Below, piece after piece: positions 38,006 to 45,508 of a stretch of DNA of 64,000 nt. The stretch lies in the NCBI RefSeq assembly GCF_019856455.1, contig NZ_CP082205.1, positions 1,054,001 to 1,118,000 of the forward strand, read 5' to 3'. The notes beneath the pieces were generated by a model. The model was not told the DNA's origin, ran no database searches, and worked only from the letters and a program-made list of their open reading frames with translations. Positions within the stretch are counted from its first letter, which is position 1. Every line of letters starts with the position of its first letter. The position numbers and the translations under genes are program-made. The stretch is from Streptococcus suis. Lineage in GTDB: Bacteria > Bacillota > Bacilli > Lactobacillales > Streptococcaceae.

Positions 38006-38488
38006 CGCTTAAAGCCATGTAAAGCTGGCGGCTCTGCCCTGCGGGTGACAGCAGTGACGGTGGTGACAGTGATTTTAGGATACCCTGCCGCTGTCATCCC
38101 TACGGGAGAACACCCCGTAAACGCAAAATGCAGGCGTGAGATTTACTCGCCCTTTTCGGTCGTGTAAAACCACCCCTGCGGTCAGAAAAATCATTCCGAT
38201 TTTTCCGACTGCGTTTACAGGGTGTAACACACTACACTTTGCCCTGCAAAGTCGTGTGCCAGACGTTCCCTCTGGACTCCCTTAAGGCAGGGCTGTGCCC
38301 TGCTATCCTACGCCTTACGGCTTCGGATAAAAGAATGGCGGCATGACGGTGACGGCTCTTGCGAGGGGGGTATCCCAAAAACACCGTCATCATCGACATG
38401 ACCGTCATGCAGGGGGTGAGGGTGACAGTTGCGGCAGTCGGCAGGGGGTATCCCAAAACTGCTGTCACCACCGTCACCGCTGTCACCC
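37945..38488 (+). repeat. Four-copy repeat cluster before mobV (candidate oriT)
   Basis: Four related units contain a GGGTGACAG...GGTGGTGACAG block and/or a TTTTGGGATACCCCC-type box: direct at 37945-37991 and 38043-38088, inverted at 38364-38385 (box only) and 38441-38488. The outer pair forms a long inverted repeat of about 47 bases. MobV relaxases usually nick an inverted-repeat oriT just upstream of their gene, so this is the best oriT candidate; it may also be a replication or ParB-binding site. Confidence 0.55.
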
Positions 38489-38529
38489 CAAAGGACGGTC
38501 ACCCGCCGAAAGAAAGGAGGAATCCGCCT

Positions 38530-39495
38530 ATGCCTTATGCAATCCTGCGTTTCCAGAAACGAAAAGCGGGCGGCGTTGCGGCTTGTGAACGCCACAACGA
38601 GCGGAAGAAAGAAGCCTACAAAAGCAACCCAGATATAGATATGGAACGCTCTAAAAACAATTACCATCTCATAGCACCACCAAAGTACACCTACAAGAAA
38701 GAGATTAACCGCATGGTAGCCGAAGCGGGGTGCAGGACAAGGAAAGACAGCGTGATGATGGTGGAAACGCTCATCACAGCTTCACCAGAATTTATGAACC
38801 AGTTACCGCCCGAAGAACAAAAAGCGTATTTCCAGACGGCTCTTGACTTCATTTCGGAGCGTGTTGGAAAGCAGAATATCCTCTCCGCTGTCGTCCATAT
38901 GGACGAGAGAACGCCCCATATGCACCTCTGCTTTGTGCCGATTACGCCAGACAATAAGCTGTCAGCGAAAGCTATCTTAGGCAACCAGAAATCATTATCC
39001 GAGTGGCAGACCGCCTACCATGAGCGGATGTCCTCACGGTGGAATCAGCTTGAACGGGGGCAGTCCTCAATGGAAACCAAGCGGAAACACGTCCCCACAT
39101 GGCTCTATAAATTAGGCGGCAGGCTTGATAAACAGTATGAAGAAATCGTGTCTGCCCTATCCGACATCAACGCCTTTAACGCAGGGAAGAAAAGGGATAA
39201 AGCGTTAGATTTACTCTCTGCATGGCTGCCAGACGTGGAGAAATTCTCTAAGGAAATCGGGAAACAGCAGGCGTATATCGACAGTTTGAAAGAGAGAATT
39301 GGGCAGGAATCAGACTATGCGGGGCGTATGCGTGATGAAAAGTACGAGCAGGAACTAAAGGTGCAGAAAGCGAATCAGAAGATATTTGAATTGCAGAGAA
39401 CCAACGAGCAGATGGGGCGGCTGCTGTCAAAAATACCGCCCGAAGTGTTGGAAGAATTGCAGAAAAATCATAGAAGCAGAGCGAAAGAAAGGTAG
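38530..39495 (+). CDS. mobV: MobV-family relaxase
   Basis: A 321-residue relaxase that would nick at oriT and pilot the strand. The N-terminus (YAILRFQKRKAGGVAACERHNER) and the metal-binding VVHMDERTPHMHL segment are typical of MobV (Pre/Mob). The C-terminal part is coiled coil. Upstream in-frame codons lie in the repeat region; ATG 38530 has AAGGAGG 8 nt ahead. Having its own relaxase but no T4SS, the transposon would rely on the ICE channel. Confidence 0.9.
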   Translation: MPYAILRFQKRKAGGVAACERHNERKKEAYKSNPDIDMERSKNNYHLIAPPKYTYKKEINRMVAEAGCRTRKDSVMMVETLITASPEFMNQLPPEEQKAYFQTALDFISERVGKQNILSAVVHMDERTPHMHLCFVPITPDNKLSAKAILGNQKSLSEWQTAYHERMSSRWNQLERGQSSMETKRKHVPTWLYKLGGRLDKQYEEIVSALSDINAFNAGKKRDKALDLLSAWLPDVEKFSKEIGKQQAYIDSLKERIGQESDYAGRMRDEKYEQELKVQKANQKIFELQRTNEQMGRLLSKIPPEVLEELQKNHRSRAKER

Positions 39496-39503
39496 ATATG
39501 TGA

Positions 39504-40358
39504 ATGAAGAAACAGGATTTTAAGGTGTTAAAGACCAAAGACTTGTACCCGTTCCCCGACAATCCGTTTCATGTGGCAGAAGATGAAACACTGTCAGAGT
39601 TAGCGGAAAGCATCAAGGAATTTGGCATTGTCACGCCGATAATCACACGCCCGAAAGAGGACGGGGACGGTTATGAAGTGATTGCAGGACAGCGGCGTGT
39701 CCGTGCTTCTGAACTTGCAGGGATAAATACCGTGCCTGCGTTTGTCCTGCCCTTAGACCGTGACCGAGCCATCATCACCCTTGTAGACAGCAATTTGCAG
39801 CGTGAGAATATCCTGCCATCGGAGCGGGCGTTTGCTTACAAGATGAAATCCGAAGCCATGAAGCGGCAGGGTTTCCGCACAGACTTAACCTCGTCACAAG
39901 TTGTGACGAAGTTGCGGACGGACGACAAGGTGGCACAGGGCTTCGGCGTGGGCAGGATGACCGTGCAGCGTTTTATCCGCCTGACGGAACTGATACCGCC
40001 GATTTTGCAGATGGTGGACGAGGGGAAAATCGCCCTCACGCCTGCGGTGGAACTGTCCTTCTTGAAGAAAGACGAGCAGGAAAACCTCTTTGCCACGATG
40101 GAGAGCGAAGAAGCAACGCCCTCACTCTCACAGGCACAGCGGATGAAACAGTTAAGCCAGAGCGGGCGGCTTGACATGGATACGATATTTGCGATTATGA
40201 CGGAGGAAAAGGGCAACCAGAAAGAAACCTTGAAAATCAACACAAGCAAGCTGAAAAAATACTTTCCGAAGAACACAACGCCGAAGCAGATGGAGGAAAC
40301 CATCATCAAACTTTTGGAGCGTGAGTTGCAGAGGAAACGCAACCGTGACAGCCGCTAA
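39504..40358 (+). CDS. parB: ParB/RepB/Spo0J-type DNA-binding protein
   Basis: A 284-residue ParB: N-terminal nuclease-like domain with IAGQRRVRASELAGINTVPAFV (GxRRxRA box), central helix-turn-helix (DKVAQGFGVGRMTVQRFIRLTELIPP), helical tail. It starts 9 nt after mobV. No ParA gene accompanies it in this element, so a role in stabilising the circular form or in regulation is more likely than classical partition. Confidence 0.87.
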   Translation: MKKQDFKVLKTKDLYPFPDNPFHVAEDETLSELAESIKEFGIVTPIITRPKEDGDGYEVIAGQRRVRASELAGINTVPAFVLPLDRDRAIITLVDSNLQRENILPSERAFAYKMKSEAMKRQGFRTDLTSSQVVTKLRTDDKVAQGFGVGRMTVQRFIRLTELIPPILQMVDEGKIALTPAVELSFLKKDEQENLFATMESEEATPSLSQAQRMKQLSQSGRLDMDTIFAIMTEEKGNQKETLKINTSKLKKYFPKNTTPKQMEETIIKLLERELQRKRNRDSR

Positions 40359-40403
40359 TCTTCTTTTTTCGGGAAGTAAATACAGAGAGTTGAGGTATGG
40401 AGA

Positions 40404-40634
40404 ATGAGAGAAATCCAGTATGAAATCGTAAAGGAAATCGCAGTATTGTCTACGGGCGACAGTGGCTACACAAAGGAAATCAATCTCATTTCATGGAATG
40501 GGAAAGAGCCGAAGTATGACATCCGCAGCTTTTCCCCGAACCGTGAAAAGTGCGGCAAGGGAATCACGCTGAACGCTGATGAAGCGGCGGCACTCCTTAA
40601 AGCATTACAGAAAGAATTAAACAGCGAGGATTAA
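40404..40634 (+). CDS. YdbC/PC4-like single-stranded-DNA-binding protein
   Basis: A 76-residue protein with the YdbC pattern (KEIAVLSTGDSGYTKEINLISWNGKEPKYDIRSF ... GKGITLNADEAAALLKAL), a PC4-like fold that binds single-stranded DNA as a dimer. It probably assists processing of the transferred strand. Intact; preceded by a GAGTTGAGG-type site. Confidence 0.8.
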   Translation: MREIQYEIVKEIAVLSTGDSGYTKEINLISWNGKEPKYDIRSFSPNREKCGKGITLNADEAAALLKALQKELNSED

Positions 40635-40705
40635 TGGTATCTGATTGGCAGGGCGGGGACATTTCCAAACTCTTCCCTGCCCTGTCTGGAAAGGAAGATT
40701 TAAGT

Positions 40706-40896
40706 ATGGGCGAGGATAAGAAAGCAGATAAAAAGAGAAAGCTATCGTGCCAAAAGCACCAGTGCAGATGATAATCAGCCGTGAATATGTCGGCACACAG
40801 ACCGTTACAGAAGCGTTTGTCCCGATTATCTCCGAGGATATTCGGAAGAAGATTGCCGAGGGCGACACCTTCGACAATGAGGGGCTGTCCGCTTAG
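40706..40896 (+). pseudogene. Small conserved gene with frameshift before the recombinase
   Basis: ATG 40706 opens MGEDKKADKKRKLS but stops soon; one base added near 40747 restores a frame continuing through VPKAPVQMIISREYVGTQTV to GLSA at 40896. Intact versions of such a short protein would precede the recombinase. An internal GTG in the second frame could still give a short product. Function unknown. Confidence 0.5.
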
Positions 40897-40950
40897 AATG
40901 TACGCAATGGGACATGAAAACAGATAGGACAGATACGGAGGTTTTACAGT

Positions 40951-41127
40951 ATGGCAGGAATCAAAGAAGAAAAGAAAATCTATTTAGTCGGCATTTATTG
41001 CCGCTTATCTAAAGACGATGGTACGGATAACGAGAGTGCGAGCATTGCGACACAGAAATCCATCCTCACGGATTATGTGAAAAAGCAGGGATGGCACATA
41101 GCAAAAACGTATAAAAGCCCTCTTTAA
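40951..41127 (+). pseudogene. Large serine recombinase, N-terminal fragment
   Basis: The first 54 codons of a TndX/TnpX-type recombinase, with the catalytic serine in YCRLSKDD and the segment ESASIATQKSIL. After TAT (41112) foreign DNA begins and the frame stops at 41127. The rest of the gene resumes at 45509. The gene is thus split by a 4.4-kb insertion and the element cannot excise with its own enzyme. Confidence 0.9.
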
Positions 41128-41136
41128 AGGGCTTTT
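41113..41136 (-). terminator. Hairpin at the left end of the erm(B) segment
   Basis: AAAAGCCC pairs with GGGCTTTT as a perfect palindrome, just downstream of the topoisomerase stop on the minus strand. It marks the first bases of the inserted segment. Confidence 0.75.
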
Positions 41137-41140
41137 ATGT

Positions 41141-41410
41141 TTATTTTGAAAAAGAGATAAAATCAATATATCCCTTTTCTCCGATTTTTACAACGGCATT
41201 GTAGGACTTTCTATCTTTCGTTTTGATTCCTTTTACCAGGGTTTCTTTTCCCTCTAGTAATTCTTTTACATTTGTTTTGGTGAGTTTTTTCTTTCTAAAA
41301 TGTTCAGCTAAAGTGAAGGTACATTCAGGATAATTTGAACAACCATAAAACGATTTTTTTAATACAATATTGTTGCCACACTTAGGACATTTTCCTACAA
41401 GGGGTCCCGA
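41141..41410 (-). pseudogene. DNA topoisomerase I/III, C-terminal zinc-finger fragment
   Basis: The minus-strand frame reads GKCPKCGNNIVLKKSFYGCSNYPECTF and ends KIGEKGYIDFISFSK. The four cysteines (CPKC ... CSNYPEC) form the topoisomerase zinc ribbon. The 5' part of the gene is missing. Topoisomerase genes of this type sit beside erm(B), omega and delta genes on pSM19035/pAMbeta1-type plasmids, which supports a plasmid origin for the whole segment. Confidence 0.85.
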
Positions 41411-41469
41411 GCGCTTAGTGGGAATTTGTACCCCTTATCGATACAAATTCCCCGTAGGCGCTAGGGACC
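41403..41469. repeat. Long inverted repeat downstream of erm(B)
   Basis: Nested arms pair in order: GGTCCC/GGGACC, GCGC/GCGC and GGGAATTTGTA/TACAAATTCCC, with the centre at 41431-41441. It lies between the topoisomerase remnant and the small gene after erm(B). It could be a strong terminator for erm(B) or a recombination end; it coincides with the break in the topoisomerase gene. Confidence 0.75.
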
Positions 41470-41566
41470 TCTTTAGCTCCTTGGAAGCTGTCAGTAGTAT
41501 ACCTAATAATTTATCTACATTCCCTTTAGTAACGTGTAACTTTCCAAATTTACAAAAGCGACTCAT
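41435..41566 (-). CDS. Small protein (43 aa) usually found after erm(B)
   Basis: MSRFCKFGKLHVTKGNVDKL ... begins at ATG 41566 after GGGAGGAAATAATTCT. Its last codons run into the inverted repeat, which suggests that it is itself a truncated gene. It follows erm(B) by 4 bases and should be co-transcribed. Function unknown. Confidence 0.55.
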   Translation of the reverse strand: MSRFCKFGKLHVTKGNVDKLLGILLTASKELKRSLAPTGNLYR

Positions 41567-41570
41567 AGAA

Positions 41571-42308
41571 TTATTTCCTCCCGTTAAATAATAGATAACT
41601 ATTAAAAATAGACAATACTTGCTCATAAGTAACGGTACTTAAATTGTTTACTTTGGCGTGTTTCATTGCTTGATGAAACTGATTTTTAGTAAACAGTTGA
41701 CGATATTCTCGATTGACCCATTTTGAAACAAAGTACGTATATAGCTTCCAATATTTATCTGGAACATCTGTGGTATGGCGGGTAAGTTTTATTAAGACAC
41801 TGTTTACTTTTGGTTTAGGATGAAAGCATTCCGCTGGCAGCTTAAGCAATTGCTGAATCGAGACTTGAGTGTGCAAGAGCAACCCTAGTGTTCGGTGAAT
41901 ATCCAAGGTACGCTTGTAGAATCCTTCTTCAACAATCAGATAGATGTCAGACGCATGGCTTTCAAAAACCACTTTTTTAATAATTTGTGTGCTTAAATGG
42001 TAAGGAATATTCCCAACAATTTTATACCTCTGTTTGTTAGGGAATTGAAACTGTAGAATATCTTGGTGAATTAAAGTGACACGAGTATTCAGTTTTAATT
42101 TTTCTGACGATAAGTTGAATAGATGACTGTCTAATTCAATAGACGTTACCTGTTTACTTATTTTAGCCAGTTTCGTCGTTAAATGCCCTTTACCTGTTCC
42201 AATTTCGTAAACGGTATCGGTTTCTTTTAAATTCAATTGTTTTATTATTTGGTTGAGTACTTTTTCACTCGTTAAAAAGTTTTGAGAATATTTTATATTT
42301 TTGTTCAT
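41571..42308 (-). CDS. erm(B): Erm(B) 23S rRNA adenine-N6 dimethyltransferase
   Basis: A full-length 245-residue Erm(B) that dimethylates A2058 of 23S rRNA and gives resistance to macrolides, lincosamides and streptogramin B. Motifs: [15 protein letters not shown], the SAM-binding [17 protein letters not shown], and the catalytic NIPYHLST. The start follows the usual leader region, in which the control peptide carries an unusual 12-bp duplication. No disabling change is seen. Confidence 0.97.
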   Translation of the reverse strand: MNKNIKYSQNFLTSEKVLNQIIKQLNLKETDTVYEIGTGKGHLTTKLAKISKQVTSIELDSHLFNLSSEKLKLNTRVTLIHQDILQFQFPNKQRYKIVGNIPYHLSTQIIKKVVFESHASDIYLIVEEGFYKRTLDIHRTLGLLLHTQVSIQQLLKLPAECFHPKPKVNSVLIKLTRHTTDVPDKYWKLYTYFVSKWVNREYRQLFTKNQFHQAMKHAKVNNLSTVTYEQVLSIFNSYLLFNGRK

Positions 42309-42600
42309 TTAATCACTCCTGAAGTGATTACATCTATAAACAAATACAGAAGTTAAACGATTTGTTTGTAATTTTAGTTATCTGTTTAAAAAGTCATAAG
42401 ATTAGTCACTGGTAGGAATTAATCTAACGTATTTATTTATCTGCGTAATCACTGTTTTTAGTCTGTTTCAAAACAGTAGATGTTTTATCTACATAACGCA
42501 TTTGATAACGCATTTGGAATACCAACATGACGAATCCCTCCTTCTTAATTACAAATTTTTAGCATCTAATTTAACTTCAATTCCTATTATACAAAATTTT
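42309..42600 (-). promoter_or_regulatory. erm(B) promoter and attenuator leader
   Basis: The -10 box TATAAT lies at 42591-42586 on the minus strand, ahead of the leader peptide and about 280 bases before erm(B). The sequence between contains the complementary pieces that sequester the erm(B) start in inducible leaders, for example GTAATCACTTCAGGAGTGATTAC over the ribosome site. Confidence 0.75.
42433..42528 (-). CDS. erm(B) leader peptide with internal duplication (31 aa)
   Basis: The peptide reads MLVFQMRYQMRYVDK, then TSTVLKQTKNSDYADK. The usual leader is 27 residues with QMR once; here a 12-bp unit (42493-42504 and 42505-42516, identical) adds four residues. Macrolide-stalled ribosomes on this peptide open the hairpin that hides the erm(B) start, so the longer peptide may change where stalling occurs and how inducible erm(B) is. 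Confidence 0.85.
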   Translation of the reverse strand: MLVFQMRYQMRYVDKTSTVLKQTKNSDYADK

Positions 42601-42810
42601 AAGATACTGCACTATCAACACACTCTTAAGTTTGCTTCTAAGTCTTATTTCCATAACTTCTTTTACGTTTCCGCCATTCTTTGCTGTTTCGATTTTTATG
42701 ATATGGTGCAAGTCAGCACGAACACGAACCGTCTTATCCCCCATTATATCTTTTTTTGCGCTGATTGGCGTATCATTTCGTTTTGCTTTCTGTGCGCCTA
42801 AATTTCCCAC
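42577..42810 (-). pseudogene. Omega (copy-control/partition) repressor, 3'-truncated
   Basis: The N-terminal part (GNLGAQKAKRNDTPISAKKD ... IKIETAKNGGNVKEVM) is that of the pSM19035 omega protein, a ribbon-helix-helix regulator binding WATCACW heptads. After KEVM (about 42652) the sequence changes to the erm(B) promoter region, so the last helix of the DNA-binding dimer is lost and an unrelated tail follows. Probably inactive. Confidence 0.87.
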
Positions 42811-42858
42811 GATCTCTCACTTCTTTCTATTTCTTCTTATTCTTATTTTATCATCAAC

Positions 42859-42907
42859 AATCACAAATCACAAGTGATTTGTGATTAATCACTTGTGATT
42901 TGTGATT
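42859..42907. promoter_or_regulatory. Seven contiguous omega-binding heptads
   Basis: Exactly seven adjoining copies of WATCACW in either orientation (AATCACA, AATCACA, AGTGATT, TGTGATT, AATCACT, TGTGATT, TGTGATT). In pSM19035 such arrays are the omega operators and centromere sites; this one lies between delta and the omega remnant, the position of the omega promoter. Confidence 0.9.
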
Positions 42908-43762
42908 CTATTCTTTTTCGTTTTCTAATTGAATGATTCGCTCAAGCATTTCAAAAAATACGTTCTCATACATAGATAAAACTTTTTTGTCATAGCCTTT
43001 GTGTTCTGTAATGCCGTTTTTAGACCAGGTACTTACTTTATTACTTCGCTTGATAATATTTTGGAAAACCAAGTTATCTTCTTTATGTTGCTTGTACAGT
43101 TCTTCCAGGTTTGATTTTATCGTTGTGCTGTCCGTATCAACTAAATAAGGAACAAAACCGATCATATCTAGTCCAGGGTTAAACTGTTCTTGTAAATCAA
43201 TCAAATAGGAAATATAGTTTTGAATGTTGTTTGTACTTTCTTCTTCTGCTTGTAAAGGGATCATGACGTAATCACTTGCCACGATTGCATTATTTGTATA
43301 AACGCTTGGCGTTGGTACAGTATCAATAATAATGAGATCATAGTCACTTTTTAAAGGTGCTAAAAGAGTAGCAAGCAATCTACTTTCATTTTCAAAAGTC
43401 CATGAGCGAGTTAATTTTGGCAGTAACATCAAATCAAACGTGCCAGGGATCAAGTCTAAATTATCAGTCAAATGAACAATAGAAGAAGCCAAGTTTCCAT
43501 TTTTCAGTCCTTCATAAAAATTAACACGTGGCAATTCTACCTTAAATGTTTTTGCTAAGTCTTTTGTCAATGTTGCTTGTAAGTCCTTATCGATCATTAA
43601 AACTTTTAAATTAAATTTGTCTGTCAAGTAAGCAAACATAGTCGATAATTTTGACTTTCCAACACCACCTTTAAAATAATTGTTTAAGATAACAATCGCT
43701 TCATTTTTACTGTTTAAAATACGTCTTAATTCTTCAAGTATTTTGAGTTCTTCCTTCTCCAT
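42908..43762 (-). CDS. Delta, ParA-type partition ATPase
   Basis: A 284-residue deviant-Walker ParA ATPase: FKGGVGKSKL (Walker A'), LMIDKDLQATL and IIIDTVPTPS (Walker B). It matches delta of pSM19035/pAMbeta1-type plasmids, which works with omega and heptad sites to segregate plasmids. It is intact, but its partner omega is truncated and its promoter array now lies beyond an IS element, so it is probably silent or without function here. Confidence 0.92.
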   Translation of the reverse strand: MEKEELKILEELRRILNSKNEAIVILNNYFKGGVGKSKLSTMFAYLTDKFNLKVLMIDKDLQATLTKDLAKTFKVELPRVNFYEGLKNGNLASSIVHLTDNLDLIPGTFDLMLLPKLTRSWTFENESRLLATLLAPLKSDYDLIIIDTVPTPSVYTNNAIVASDYVMIPLQAEEESTNNIQNYISYLIDLQEQFNPGLDMIGFVPYLVDTDSTTIKSNLEELYKQHKEDNLVFQNIIKRSNKVSTWSKNGITEHKGYDKKVLSMYENVFFEMLERIIQLENEKE

Positions 43763-43958
43763 AACTACGCCCCATTCTTTTTTCTACCATTTGTCAAGTC
43801 CATCAAGGTATTTGACAAAAAATATTTTGAGTCTCGTAATCCAAATATGGAAATTATTTTATTTTGGACTAAAGTTTAGTGTAAAAAGTGTATACAAAAG
43901 CAACACCTTATGTTGAAATTTTTTGATAAGGTGTTACAATAATATGGCATAAACAATT

Positions 43959-45161
43959 TTACTGATTTTGGGTTGAAATATAATCGTAAAGTTTGTTATG
44001 CGTTATGAGGTAATACATTGTCCGAATGAGACGATGTATGGAGGCAATCGTGTGTGGCTTGGTTGAAGTCATTTGCGATTGCCTTTTTCGTTTCTCATAA
44101 AAGTCTGCTATATGGCAAGGATTGGTGTGACTAGCTGAAGCGATATTGTGAATGCATTTGAACAGAATCTTTCTAGCATAGGGATTGCCACGCTTGGTAA
44201 TGTGTTCCTTAGCGATGAAGTTTCCAGATTCATAGTGTCTCAGGTCAATACCGATAAAGGCATTGATTTGATTGGCAGACTGAAAACGGCGAATATCTCC
44301 CAGTTCGCCAATAATACTTGTTGCAGTAGTCTCAGCGATACCAGGAATAGAAAGCAGAATGTCATACTCTGGTAAAGGTTGGGCTAGTTCCACCATTTCG
44401 TCTAAGACTGCTTGTCTCTGTTCAGAAAGTCTAAGCAATTCTTTCGCATAGTAACGCACCTCTTCCATGATTGGAGATTTTTTCTTAACGGCACAATAAG
44501 ATTGATTGGCTAGTGCTGTCAGCTTCTCTGCTAAGTAAGCCACACGCTTGTCAGAAATCCGTTTTGAAGTGGACAGACGGATGCTCTTTGAGAGTTCATC
44601 CTTGCTTAACTCAAGAACGAAGTCCTTGCAAGGAAAGGCTATGACCAAGTTCCAGTATTGTTCCCCAGTTGGCGTTGACAAGATAGTTTCCAATTCAGGG
44701 AAAGTGACCTGTAAGACCTTGTGCAGACGATTTTTAGCTCGAACGATGTCCTCGGTTAAGTTCTGATAGAATCGACTGAGATCTCGCAGATCTTGATAGA
44801 CTTCTTCTTGGATATAAGTGGGTTTACGATTCAGTACAAACTGAGACTGAGCCAGTTTTTCAGCGTCAATTTGATCTGTTTTCCGCACACGCAAGCTATC
44901 CAGTTGCTTCTTGGCTTCTAAGGGATTGAGCCGTGTATAAGCGTAGCTATGTTCATCCAGAAAAGCTTGAAGACGACGAGAATAGACGCCTGTTGCTTCA
45001 AAGATGATTTCTGGCTTGTGGACGGTTTTCAAATCGCCAAGTAGCCGGGAAAAGCCAATGGCATCATTGGACATGGTGTAGTTATGTACCTTCTCGCCAT
45101 TGACTAGAATGGCTACTTCTGAACTTACCTTACTCACGTCAATCCCAAATACTACTCGCAT
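43959..45161 (-). CDS. IS110-family DEDD transposase
   Basis: A 400-residue recombinase starting at MRVVFGIDVSK (ATG 45161; earlier in-frame codons lie in the IS end). DEDD residues are visible in GIDVSK, FEATG and RKTDQIDAEKLA; the C-terminal domain has LLSIPGIAETTATSIIGELGDIRRF and FIGIDLRHYESGNF. It is unlike the IS1111-type enzyme at 12723, so this is a separate arrival. Intact. Confidence 0.9.
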   Translation of the reverse strand: MRVVFGIDVSKVSSEVAILVNGEKVHNYTMSNDAIGFSRLLGDLKTVHKPEIIFEATGVYSRRLQAFLDEHSYAYTRLNPLEAKKQLDSLRVRKTDQIDAEKLAQSQFVLNRKPTYIQEEVYQDLRDLSRFYQNLTEDIVRAKNRLHKVLQVTFPELETILSTPTGEQYWNLVIAFPCKDFVLELSKDELSKSIRLSTSKRISDKRVAYLAEKLTALANQSYCAVKKKSPIMEEVRYYAKELLRLSEQRQAVLDEMVELAQPLPEYDILLSIPGIAETTATSIIGELGDIRRFQSANQINAFIGIDLRHYESGNFIAKEHITKRGNPYARKILFKCIHNIASASHTNPCHIADFYEKRKRQSQMTSTKPHTIASIHRLIRTMYYLITHNKLYDYISTQNQ

Positions 45162-45420
45162 GATACTACCTCTTTGTCTTGAATGATTCCTTGTTTTAGC
45201 GATGTCATTTTCAATACTCGACGTCTGGCGTCCCACATACTTTGATAACATTCTTCCTAAAACAGGTGTCTTGCCAGTTTTTGTCGCGACGTCTAGCGTC
45301 AAAAGAGTTCTCGACTTAACAAGACACCTCTACTTTATCATCTTGAGAATGAAAAAAGTAGTGAGTACTCTCTCCCGTCGGAGATTTCTTCACTACTAAT
45401 CTTAGTATGTTTTTGTATAG
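45162..45420 (-). ncRNA. Probable bridge RNA region of the IS110 element
   Basis: The non-coding end before the transposase contains repeats such as GACGTCTGGCGTC / GACGTCTAGCGTC and a hairpin GTAGTGA / TCACTAC (about 45358-45398). In IS110 elements this end is transcribed into the RNA that guides target choice. The RNA is inferred from family and position. Confidence 0.5.
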
Positions 45421-45438
45421 TAATATTGTATCATTAGG

Positions 45439-45501
45439 AATCACAAATCACAAGTGATTTGTGATTAATCACTTGTGATTTGTGATAAGTGATTTGTGAT
45501 T
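45439..45501. promoter_or_regulatory. Nine contiguous omega-binding heptads
   Basis: Nine adjoining WATCACW units in both orientations, the first six identical to the array at 42859. Nine units next to the delta promoter agrees with the pSM19035 arrangement. The IS110 element separates it from delta. The array ends 5-7 bases before the recombinase gene resumes, so it marks the right edge of the inserted segment. Confidence 0.88.
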
Positions 45502-45508
45502 AATATAT

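Larger units (their letters stand above)
43935..45420 (-). mobile_element. IS110-family insertion sequence
   Basis: About 1.5 kb placed between the delta gene and its heptad array. It has a single DEDD transposase on the minus strand with a long 5' non-coding end (about 250 bases) and a very short 3' end, the layout of the IS110 subgroup proper. The exact ends cannot be fixed by eye; no clear inverted repeats or target duplication are seen. Confidence 0.75.

Noticed and set aside
38232..38667. Overlapping minus-strand open frames in the GC-rich region before mobV
   Set aside because: They are by-products of the repeat cluster, without ribosome sites or protein-like composition.
45162..45302. 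Longer N-terminus for the IS110 transposase
   Set aside because: The family starts near the first DEDD Asp (GIDVS); the upstream codons lie in the IS non-coding end.
42859..45501. Short contiguous repeats suggest a CRISPR array
   Set aside because: Units are 7 bases with no spacers and match the WATCACW omega-binding heptad exactly.
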